NCBI RefSeq assembly: GCF_048771995.1
Contig: NC_133027.1
Location: forward strand, 11,404,001-11,468,000
Direction of reading: 5' to 3'
DNA length: 64,000 nucleotides
From: Taeniopygia guttata
Taxonomy: Eukaryota > Chordata > Aves > Passeriformes > Estrildidae
A program made the position numbers and the translations under genes. Under the pieces are notes generated by a model that was not told where the DNA came from, ran no database searches, and worked only from the letters and a program-made list of their open reading frames with translations. Below are positions 7,901-15,480 of this stretch, one piece after another. The stretch's first letter is position 1, and the number at the start of each line of letters is the position of its first letter.

Positions 7901-10624
7901 TTAGGGGTCTCCTCCTTCCTTGCGGCGTTTTGTGTCTGACGCAACTGCGTTTTCTGTGGGATTCCCCTGAGTATCAGGGGGGTGGTTTTGTGGTGGACTC
8001 ACTCCCCGTTCGGCAGTATATGGTCTGACCCATTTCTTAGGAATCCACCCGAGTCCAGAGGGTGTGGATACGCACGCATACCCCCGTCCCCAAGTGATGA
8101 GCTGGTGTGGACCCTGGATCTCTCCAGAGTCTGGATCCCTAATTAACACTGGAGGTCTCTCTTCGGGTCTGAGCTGTTGATGTTGTTTAAAATGACGCAG
8201 GACTGGGGGTTCAGGCCTATCAAAAGAACAATTTAAGAAGTTAATGGTGAAAAGGGCTTTGCAGAGCCTCATCTGCGGAGATAGGACCTGGATATCTCCC
8301 CGCTGGCGAAGGAGGACCTTTTTTAAGGTCTGATGTGTTCTTTCTATCACAGCCTGGCCGGTGGGGGAGTGTGCAATTCCTGTCCGATGGTTCACTCCCC
8401 ACTCTTGTAAAAACTCACCAAACGCTCTGGAAATATAGGCTGGGCCATTATCTGTCTTGATGGTTGTGGGGACCCCTAAGGCTGCAAATGCCTGCATAAG
8501 ATGTTTTTTGGCATCTGCAGTTTTTTGTCCAGTGTGGGCTGAGGCAAAGACTGCTCCGGAGAAAGTATCTACTGAAACATGTACATGTTGGAACTTCCCG
8601 AACTCCTGTATATGTGTGATGTCAGTTTGCCACACTTCACAACTGCGGAGTCCCCTGGGGTTCACTCCTGAACTCACAGTTGGTAAAGTGGACTCCTGAC
8701 ACTGGGGGCAAGCAGCCACAATTGCATTGGCTTGGTCACGCCGCAATTGGAATTGGCGGACCAGTCCCGGGGCATTTTGATGAAACAATTGATGGCTTAC
8801 CTTGGCCTGTTCGAGGATGTTTGGTTGGCCAGCCAGCTGCAGAGGAGCAGCCAGTGCATCTGCTCTACGATTACCTTCAGCTATAAAACCTGGAAGATCT
8901 GTGTGTGATCTCACGTGCATTACGAAAAAAGGCTGCTCTCGGTGTGAAACTAGAAAGATTAGTTTTGAGAGCAAACTGAATATCACTGGGTTGGAAACCT
9001 CTTTGAGCACTGCATGTTCTGCCCTGGACACCACACCTGCTACATATGCTGAATCTGTAACTATATTAATTGGTTCTGAAAACTTTTCAAAGGCCCTGAC
9101 AACAGCGTCCAGCTCAGCAACCTGTGGGGAGCCCTCCACAACCTTTACATCAGCTTCCCACTGCTGAGTCTGGGGGTCTTTCCATGTGATCACAGATTTG
9201 TGGGACCCTCCCGACGCGTCTGTGAAAACTGTCAGTGCTTTCAGTGGTTCACTGCTCTGGATACTTTTTGGGATCAAATGAAACTCTGTTTCAAACAATC
9301 TGTGGCCTGGATGGTTGATGAGAATTTGTCCAGTGAAACTGTCTAGGGAGAATTGCAAGTTTTCATTGGTCTGAAACAGGTGCTCGAGTATTTCCTTAGA
9401 GAGTCTCCCTGTGGATATTTTGATAGGGAGATGAATGCATGCGAAGTCACACCCTGCCAACACCTGCAATCGAGCCCTGGCCCTCATGATCAGCTGGGCC
9501 ATCAACTCTTGTGGCTTGGTGATACTTTTGGACAACTGATGACCAAGGAACACCCACTCTATAATTAAGAGGGAATCCCGATGGTCTGTGTCCCATTGAA
9601 AGATCAACCCATGGAGGTGTGGCAACTTACCAAGGATGATGAATCCGAAAGGCAAGCCCTCACGACACCTGTGGGCCTGTCTGTCTGCTAGGGTGGACTG
9701 AATTTTCTCCAAAGCAGCCCTGGCCTCCTGGGTCAGGGCCCTCGGGGAGTCTAACTCTTCCCCCCCTTTTAATAAATTGAAGATGGGGGACAACTCTCCC
9801 GTGGTGAGCCCCAGCCAGGGTCTGACCCAATTTAGAGACCCGCAAAGCTGGTGGAGGTCTCGTAATGTTTTTGGATCATCATTTATCATTGGTCTCTGGG
9901 GTGTGATGGTTCTGTTACCAATTTCAAGGTCCAGATACTTCCAAGGCGGCAGGTGCTGCACCTTTTCCTTTTGCAACTCAAATCCAGCCGCCGACAAGGC
10001 TGAGATAGTGTCCTCCAATGCCTTTGCAAGTACGTTGTCACTGTTGGCACAAACAAGGACATCATCCATGTAATGATACAAAATGCAATCCTTCCACTTG
10101 ACACGGACTGGGGACAGAACTCTGGCCACATACCACTGGCAGATGGTGGGAGAGCATTTGAGACCCTGAGGAAGGACTGTCCAATGGTAGCGTTTCATGG
10201 GAGCCGCTCTGTTAAGAGAGGGCTCGGAAAAGGCAAAGCATGGTGCATCATCTGGGTGTAGGGGAATTTGGAAGAAGCAGTCTTTGATATCAAGCACTGC
10301 CAATTTCCAATTCTGGGGAAGCATAGATGGGGAAGGCATTCCTGGTTGAAGAGATCCCATGTCCTCAATGACGTTATTAATTTTTCTCAGATCGTGGAGG
10401 AGCCTCCACTTGTCTTTCCCCGGTTTCTTGATAACAAACACCGGAGAATTCCAAGGGCTCTGGGTTTCTACTATATGTCCTTTTGCCAATTCCTCTTTTA
10501 CAATTTGAGAGAGCGCTCTTGTCTTTTCTGTAGTCAGCGGCCACTGGTCTACCCAGACGGGTGTATCTGTGAGCCACTTAAGTTTTTGGGTAGGGCGCTC
10601 CTCAGTGGCCGCACCTAAAAATCC
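7901..10624 (-). CDS. pol: ERV2 Pol: reverse transcriptase, RNase H, integrase
   Basis: This enzyme part is reached by a -1 shift from pro. The open frame extends upstream to 10930, but translation enters near 10620 (GFLGAATEE). In order it has RT with LPQGLKCSPTICQ and YMDD, RNase H with FTDASGG and VTDSAYVAG, and an integrase zinc finger (HQLFHQN, CPQC). The integrase core has D, D and E in WQTDIT, KTDNGPAY and VIERTHQ. The C-terminal domain reads WIPKKWVRPY. There is no GPY/F module, as usual for class II. No internal stop is seen. Products copy viral RNA into DNA and insert it in the host genome. Confidence 0.93.
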   Translation of the reverse strand, partial: GFLGAATEERPTQKLKWLTDTPVWVDQWPLTTEKTRALSQIVKEELAKGHIVETQSPWNSPVFVIKKPGKDKWRLLHDLRKINNVIEDMGSLQPGMPSPSMLPQNWKLAVLDIKDCFFQIPLHPDDAPCFAFSEPSLNRAAPMKRYHWTVLPQGLKCSPTICQWYVARVLSPVRVKWKDCILYHYMDDVLVCANSDNVLAKALEDTISALSAAGFELQKEKVQHLPPWKYLDLEIGNRTITPQRPMINDDPKTLRDLHQLCGSLNWVRPWLGLTTGELSPIFNLLKGGEELDSPRALTQEARAALEKIQSTLADRQAHRCREGLPFGFIILGKLPHLHGLIFQWDTDHRDSLLIIEWVFLGHQLSKSITKPQELMAQLIMRARARLQVLAGCDFACIHLPIKISTGRLSKEILEHLFQTNENLQFSLDSFTGQILINHPGHRLFETEFHLIPKSIQSSEPLKALTVFTDASGGSHKSVITWKDPQTQQWEADVKVVEGSPQVAELDAVVRAFEKFSEPINIVTDSAYVAGVVSRAEHAVLKEVSNPVIFSLLSKLIFLVSHREQPFFVMHVRSHTDLPGFIAEGNRRADALAAPLQLAGQPNILEQAKVSHQLFHQNAPGLVRQFQLRRDQANAIVAACPQCQESTLPTVSSGVNPRGLRSCEVWQTDITHIQEFGKFQHVHVSVDTFSGAVFASAHTGQKTADAKKHLMQAFAALGVPTTIKTDNGPAYISRAFGEFLQEWGVNHRTGIAHSPTGQAVIERTHQTLKKVLLRQRGDIQVLSPQMRLCKALFTINFLNCSFDRPEPPVLRHFKQHQQLRPEERPPVLIRDPDSGEIQGPHQLITWGRGYACVSTPSGLGWIPKKWVRPYTAERGVSPPQNHPPDTQGNPTENAVASDTKRRKEGGDP

Positions 10625-11436
10625 TGGGGGCTTGGTAGTTCTAACTTCGCCCCCCATTGGGACATGGCATCTCTTCCCCAGAGGGTGAATTTTGAATCCA
10701 GAACAAATGGGCGTAGAGATGCTGATTGCCCATTTGGTCCCTTGATTTGGACCACATTTTTGGACTGTTGTGCTACTTTTGGACCTCCCACACCTATAAC
10801 TGGGTGGCCTACATTTTCCAACTCCCATTGCTTTGGCCATTTTTGAGGAGGAATGACTGTCACATCTGCCCCGGTGTCCATCATCCCCTGAAGGAGAACG
10901 GAATGGCCCTCGCTCTGGAGGCCACACCACACAAGGGGTTTCTCCTCTCCCAGCGTCTCGGTGTAAAAGACTGAGAGGGCATGATCATCACACAAAAGAT
11001 GGGGCACTGGAATGGCCTGCGCAATGATCTGTCCCTCCGCCAGGAAAAGAGGAGGGTGGACACAGCGTGCCATGAGATAGAAGGTCCTGGGATCGAGTGT
11101 AACGATGCCAGGAGGGATTTCTATCTCCTTAGGAGTGTACTTTGTGTCCCCAATGACAAGGTACTTGCAGTTTAGTAGATCATTCCGTCTGCGAGTTTCG
11201 CAGTCCCGAATGCGGGGCAGGAGTTCTGCTGTGGCTGTGATGAAATGCCAGTCCTGATTAGAAAAATGAACAGGTTTAGTGAGTCTCAATCGGTAAGGTT
11301 CGGTCTTATCAGTGGTGTAAGCTTGGCTGCTGACACTAGGTACAATGTGGTGAACAGCAGCTCTGGCCACAACACCTTGGCCCACCCCATTTGTGTCATC
11401 ACGCGGGATAGGACCGCGCTCCCCAATCAGTTTTTT
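10615..11436 (-). CDS. pro: ERV2 Pro: dUTPase-like region plus aspartic protease
   Basis: The frame, open to 11484, is entered at the A AAA AAC site next to the gag stop. The C-terminal half is a retropepsin with catalytic MMDTGADVTVIP, flap GVGG and WGRDAMSQWG near the end. It would cut Gag and Pol. The N-terminal half lies where betaretroviruses carry dUTPase, and LAEGQIIAQA resembles the last dUTPase motif. I do not see the other dUTPase motifs, so activity is doubtful. The frame is in -1 register to gag and +1 to pol. Confidence 0.85.
   Translation of the reverse strand, partial: KKLIGERGPIPRDDTNGVGQGVVARAAVHHIVPSVSSQAYTTDKTEPYRLRLTKPVHFSNQDWHFITATAELLPRIRDCETRRRNDLLNCKYLVIGDTKYTPKEIEIPPGIVTLDPRTFYLMARCVHPPLFLAEGQIIAQAIPVPHLLCDDHALSVFYTETLGEEKPLVWCGLQSEGHSVLLQGMMDTGADVTVIPPQKWPKQWELENVGHPVIGVGGPKVAQQSKNVVQIKGPNGQSASLRPFVLDSKFTLWGRDAMSQWGAKLELPSPQDF
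10618..10624 (-). promoter_or_regulatory. Probable pro-pol -1 frameshift site (G GAT TTT)
   Basis: In element orientation G GAT TTT is followed at once by TAG, the pro stop (10615-10617). Slipping back one base continues as GFLGAA, the observed pol frame. The heptamer resembles the betaretroviral G GAU UUA site. It is inferred from frame geometry. Confidence 0.7.
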
Positions 11437-13154
11437 TGCTGATTGGAGACCTCCCCCGCCCTCGTTTTCCCCCTCAGAGGGCACTGGCCTATGAGATGTC
11501 CCTCCTGGTTACAGAAATAGCATCGGCGTTTGGGTGCAGGAGGCTTGGCAGCCCTTGGTGTTTTTGGGGTTACCATTGCCTCTGCAATCACTTTCCCCCG
11601 TGGTTTTGTCACTGAGTCCCTTGTCATTAGTGTAGCTTTTCTCGTGCACTCCTCAATGAGCTGATCGAGTGTGGGTGGAGGCGATGCTGGAAGGGCCAGG
11701 ATGACTCGCTGACAGGCTTCATTTGCATTTGTGGTGGCAATTTCGAGTGTGAGCTGATCTTGGAGCTCTGGATTTTGTACCCTTTTCTCGACTGAAGCTC
11801 TCACTCGATCCACAAAATCCATGAACGGCTCTGCAACAGACTGCTTCAAATCGATATAAGAAATGACAGGTTCTTTAGAAGGCATGTTAAAAAATGCACG
11901 TTCTGCCGCATCCCTGGACAGGTCTAACACTGATCTGGGAATGCCTGCTGCTTGCTTCTCAGCTTGGCTCCAATCACCCTCACCCACTAGATGTTCTAAG
12001 GTGATTTCCTCATCCTCTATATCTGTGGAATGGGTTGAACTCTGCAAAATCTCTGGAAGGAGGTCTCCTGCAAGCCTTTTCCAAGTTCTTTCCCACAATC
12101 TAAATTCAGATTGAGGGAGCAAACAGCTGAAAAGACGTCTCAAATCAGCAGGGACAAAAGTTTTGGAACTCAGAGTAGCTTTTAAAATGCTCTTAAAAAA
12201 TTCACTCCTTTCTCCAAATTCACGTTTTGTTTTGCAGAGTTCCCTGATACTGTCGTATGAAAGGGGTTCCCATCTGGGGTTTTGTCCTCTCGCATTATAA
12301 ACAACTGGGGCCATGAACAGAGGATCGGTGTCTGTGACCGGTTTCTGTTTCCCGGAGCCGACAGCCCCGGAGCTGGCAGCCCCGGCTCTGCCGTTGCCGA
12401 GGGAACCGGGAGCGAGAGGGGGGGCGGCTTGTGTGGGAGTGGCCGCAGCTGGCGGGGCCGTGTGGAGCAGGGCAGGGGCAGGGGCAGGGGGTGGTGATGA
12501 CGGAGCTGCGAGGGGAGGAGCTGAGGGCTGGACCGTGGGCTGAATCGCCGCAAGGGAGGAGGGATTGGGATTGGGGATGGGCAAAGGGAGGGACACGAGG
12601 GCTGGGGGTGTGTTCTGGGCTGGCACGGGGAGCAAGGAATTCTGGGAAGGAGAAGGGAATGTCCCGATGCCGCCTCCATCTTGTGGTGGCTGCACGAGGG
12701 GGTTGGGGGGTGCAAAGCAAGGATTTTGAGCTGCAGGAGCGGAATCAGGAGATGGAGAAGGGTCAGGAACTGAATCTACATCTGCGCGGTTAGTTTTTTC
12801 AAAGCTGGGGATGCGGGGGGTTACAGGGGACGCGGTGTGACCCTTTTCTCTTCCCCGGGCGTCCCGAGTGTCTGCACTCTCTTTCACAAAGTCATAAAAG
12901 AACAAAAAGATTCTCATAAAACCTTCTTTCACTGAGGGATCTCCTGCCTTTGTCCTTTCACTCAACACTGCACCCACACGCTTCCAAAACTGTCTTTCTT
13001 TCACATCTTGCTCTGTTACCTCTGAAAAACTTACTGTTACCCATCTGACAAACTCTTTCACCAGACTCTCAGGAAGTTTTGCACCTGCTCTCTGCAGGGG
13101 TTCTTGAACTTGCTTATAAATCTCTTTCTGCTGTGTAGTCAGCGTAACACCCAT
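11427..13154 (-). CDS. gag: ERV2 Gag, intact 575-codon frame
   Basis: This is the structural polyprotein. The ATG at 13154 gives MGVTLTTQQ, with Gly-2 for myristoylation. The frame extends 12 bases upstream without another ATG, so this start is preferred. MA is followed by a long Pro/Ala-rich region containing a PSAP late-domain motif. CA has a major-homology-like segment (QSVAEPFMDFVDRVR), and one NC zinc knuckle (CYFCNQEGHLIGQC, CX2CX4HX4C) is present. The frame ends QQKN then TGA at 11427. No break is seen. Confidence 0.93.
   Translation of the reverse strand: MGVTLTTQQKEIYKQVQEPLQRAGAKLPESLVKEFVRWVTVSFSEVTEQDVKERQFWKRVGAVLSERTKAGDPSVKEGFMRIFLFFYDFVKESADTRDARGREKGHTASPVTPRIPSFEKTNRADVDSVPDPSPSPDSAPAAQNPCFAPPNPLVQPPQDGGGIGTFPSPSQNSLLPVPAQNTPPALVSLPLPIPNPNPSSLAAIQPTVQPSAPPLAAPSSPPPAPAPALLHTAPPAAATPTQAAPPLAPGSLGNGRAGAASSGAVGSGKQKPVTDTDPLFMAPVVYNARGQNPRWEPLSYDSIRELCKTKREFGERSEFFKSILKATLSSKTFVPADLRRLFSCLLPQSEFRLWERTWKRLAGDLLPEILQSSTHSTDIEDEEITLEHLVGEGDWSQAEKQAAGIPRSVLDLSRDAAERAFFNMPSKEPVISYIDLKQSVAEPFMDFVDRVRASVEKRVQNPELQDQLTLEIATTNANEACQRVILALPASPPPTLDQLIEECTRKATLMTRDSVTKPRGKVIAEAMVTPKTPRAAKPPAPKRRCYFCNQEGHLIGQCPLRGKTRAGEVSNQQKN
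11430..11436 (-). promoter_or_regulatory. gag-pro -1 frameshift site A AAA AAC
   Basis: The heptamer lies in the gag frame as CAA AAA AAC immediately before the gag TGA (11427-11429). A -1 slip gives KKLIGERG, the observed pro frame. This is a classic betaretroviral slippery site. A downstream structure was not assessed. Confidence 0.9.
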
Positions 13155-13670
13155 CGCTGGCTGCACAGCAAAGTCTCACCCAGCTGCTACAGCAAAAACC
13201 CCAAAGTTCTAAAGACCTGGCGGAGCTCCCGACACGCCTGCGCGCTGGCGTGTCCCCCCTTGGGCACACGGGAGCCTGACTCCAGTCTCCTGGCTGGACC
13301 CTCCCCGCCAGAACCGAGACTTACCAACCGCCGTTCTTCAGAAAACACACTGCAGCAACGGTTCCCGACCCCGCAGACAGTCTTCCGGGTGTTTGGAAGG
13401 TCCCGTCCGCATCCACGGACACAGCGCCGGACAGAAATCGGTGCCTGTCCCCGCGGCGGCAGTCCTGCCGGGCTTGTGTGGAAGGGCGAGTGCCCCACCA
13501 CCAGCGCGGTCCGAGAGCTTCTCCCCGCGGAGCTGACAGCCTGTGTGGCGGTTTTTTCGCACCGCTCGCCGCTCTGTCGCTCGCGGCGACACCGATCGCA
13601 GTGTCCAGAAAAGCTCCCAACCGGTGCACTGCCCGCGGCGGCCGTGGCGTGTTCGCTCGAACCGGTGCAA
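13155..13670 (-). other. ERV2 5' leader
   Basis: About 516 bases separate the PBS from the gag ATG. The part near the PBS is CpG-rich. Splice donor and packaging signals are expected here, but I cannot locate them. Open frames on the + strand here have no recognisable features. Confidence 0.6.
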
Positions 13671-13690
13671 TGCCCCACGTTGGTGCGCCA
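13671..13690 (-). other. ERV2 primer-binding site, tRNA-Lys type with an extra base
   Basis: In element orientation TGGCGCACCAACGTGGGGCA begins two bases after the 5' LTR. It matches the tRNA-Lys(1,2) complement used by many betaretroviruses, except for the reading CACC in place of CCC (one inserted base). The type is inferred from the known tRNA end sequence. Confidence 0.75.
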
Positions 13691-13692
13691 CT

Positions 13693-14259
13693 TGCGGCTT
13701 TCGGGGGTCACTTGCGGCTTTCCCCCGTCCCTCCCCGGCCCCCCGGGACCCCTCCGGCTAGCTGTCCCCTCAGGGGACCGGGGTTTGCCGCGGTCCCGCT
13801 GCACTGGGCTTACCAGACAGCGGCTGGGTTAGCACGGTTCGAGCGGCTGCGGCACCTCAGTCGCCACAAGGAGTCGAGATAAAGAGACAAAGAGAGGTCA
13901 GTTGTATGCAGTCCAGAAAGATTGTATTGCCTGAACAGTTGCAGGGACAAAAGACGCTGGGCTACTGCCCAGATACAGTTTTATACAGCAAAATTAAGAG
14001 ATAAGGTCTAAACAATAGAGACAGTGTTCAGCATGGGCTCATCAGAACCACCCCAGGGGTCAGGTCCAATGGGAACTGCTCAGGGGTGGGGAGAAGGGGG
14101 TTTACATAAAGATGCTGAAGCGAAACTTTCCCGAAACAATGGGGCATACATAAATGTATCTTTCCCTCATACCTAAATGTATCTTTTCCTCAGCTTCCAA
14201 CTCCCCAAGGCCTTTCTAAATCCCTTCCTCCACGATACCATGCTAGCGTGATAGCAACA
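13693..14259 (-). mobile_element. ERV2 5' LTR (567 bp, minus strand)
   Basis: This is the promoter-proximal copy of the LTR at 5852-6418, with TATAAAA at 13979-13985 (reverse). It is flanked on the right by GTAGCA (14260-14265). It is CpG-rich near 13693-13850. Confidence 0.97.
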
Positions 14260-14432
14260 GTAGCAAAGACCCCTAAGACTATTTAAACCCATGAGATGAG
14301 ATAATAAAGGCTTTCGATCGTCCGCCACATTGGTGCAAGCGTCTTTGTCGATAGCCCAAGCGGTCTGGAGAGGCCAGACCGCCGTGCTGCCTCTTAGAAC
14401 CAGGTCGCCCGTTGTCTTTTACAAAGGCAACA
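14260..14432 (+). mobile_element. ERV1 3' LTR, right part
   Basis: The LTR resumes with the duplicated GTAGCA and runs through TATTTAA, AATAAA and U5 to GGCAACA, the same end as the 5' LTR. Together with 5674-5851 it makes a 345-bp LTR. The PIM-like sequence follows directly. Confidence 0.95.
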
Positions 14433-14632
14433 GGGGCTCCATGTTGGAGGAGGTGGTGCGGGGCTGTTCCTCCGGATGCTGGAGGCCATGCAATATTGCA
14501 GCAGCTGTGGGGTCCTGCACCAGGATATCCAAGCAGAGACCATCCTCCTCGACCTGGCCACCGGACAGGCAAAACTGATGGACTTTGTCTGTGGCACCGA
14601 CCTGCAAGACACAGTCTGCCCACACTTAGCTG
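14433..14632 (+). pseudogene. PIM1-like kinase pseudogene, 3' part
   Basis: This is the continuation of the pseudogene broken at 2849. A one-base shift near 14461 is needed to reach FLRMLEAMQY. Then follow GVLHQDIQAETILLDLATGQ (HRD has become HQD) and MDFVCGTDLQD (DFG has become DFV). Loss of the catalytic-loop Arg and the magnesium-loop Gly, plus the shift, means no active kinase. A possible splice donor GTGAGC lies at 14633. I find no later PIM exons. Confidence 0.85.
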
Positions 14633-14969
14633 GTGAGCCCACCCAGGGCTATGGTCCCGGCTGGTCCCAGCATCTCATGGCGCAGCCTGGCTATGGCTCT
14701 GGGGATTCCCCCGTTTGCTGCCAGTCAGGGGCACACCTATGAGCCACAGAGATCTGCCTGTATAAGACAGAAGGAAAGATCAGAAGAACCATTCCTCCTT
14801 CTCTCACTGCTAAACCAGTTCTTCTCTTCCTCATAAAGACAAAATGCAGATTTTCTGCGCATCAGTGGCAGCTTATCACACCTGCAGAGATGAGAGGCTT
14901 TTTCCTCTGCTGCTGTGCTACAGGCAGGTTTAGCAGCATTACCTAACATGGATATTCACAGAGGGACCA

Positions 14970-15474
14970 TGTAAAGACGTTAGAGGGCTCCAGGACGGTT
15001 TGGGTGGATACAGAGGAGAGATCTCTGTTGATTGCTCTTGGAAGATAAGGTTTATTCGGGATGGAGAGAGGTCCTGCCTCGAGCTGCTAGACACAGCACG
15101 TGGCTGGGCCTGAGGTGATGGGGGAGGGGAGAGACAAGGGGAAGAGCAGGGACTCCAAGAGGGGGGATCCAGGAGGAGGGAGGAAGTTCCAAGAGGGCGT
15201 CTGGCCCCTCGGAGACCCCTTATCAGGGGGGCTTCAAGGTGGGCTGGAACAAGACTTGGGCCAATGGGGTTACAGGCACTTGATGCTTCAGGGGAGGGTT
15301 ACAGGTGTGGGATGAACCATACATTCTGGGGGGTGAGATGGAACAGTCCATTTGGCTTTTGGACCCCTCTGTAGGTAAGGTTGTTGTCCGGCCAGTAGGG
15401 GGCATGATATTCATCCTGGCTGTGCTGTTGTGGTTCTTCTGCTAGACAATCATATTTATCTATCCTTCCCAACA
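14970..15474 (-). mobile_element. Solo LTR of a third family, minus strand
   Basis: The segment is bounded by TG...CA ends (+ strand TGTAAAGACG to TTCCCAACA). It is flanked by perfect 6-bp repeats GGACCA at 14964-14969 and 15475-15480. A reverse AATAAA lies at 15051-15056. It is unlike LTR-A and the ERV2 LTR. Bases 14633-14969 between it and the PIM remnant show nothing else I can name. Confidence 0.85.
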
Positions 15475-15480
15475 GGACCA

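Larger units (their letters stand above)
5852..14259 (-). mobile_element. ERV2: structurally complete class II provirus, 8408 bp
   Basis: The order on the minus strand is LTR, PBS, gag, pro, pol, env, PPT, LTR. The flanking 6-bp duplication is GTAGCA (5846-5851 and 14260-14265). All four genes are open, and LTR divergence is 2/567. gag/pro and pro/pol are joined by two -1 frameshifts, the betaretroviral plan. The Env is of the alpha/gamma type with a CX6CC motif. It sits inside the 3' LTR of ERV1, so it is younger than ERV1. Expression and infectivity cannot be judged from sequence. Confidence 0.96.

Noticed and set aside
12182-12720. Pro/Ser-rich minus-strand frames inside ERV2 gag
   Set aside because: They are alternate frames of the Pro/Ala-rich Gag linker.
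13155-13166. Upstream GTG start for ERV2 Gag
   Set aside because: The frame extends there, but ATG 13154 supplies the MG myristoylation start expected of Gag.
13104-13832. Long + strand frames over the ERV2 leader and LTR
   Set aside because: They lie antisense to the provirus in CpG-rich LTR/leader DNA and have no recognisable product.
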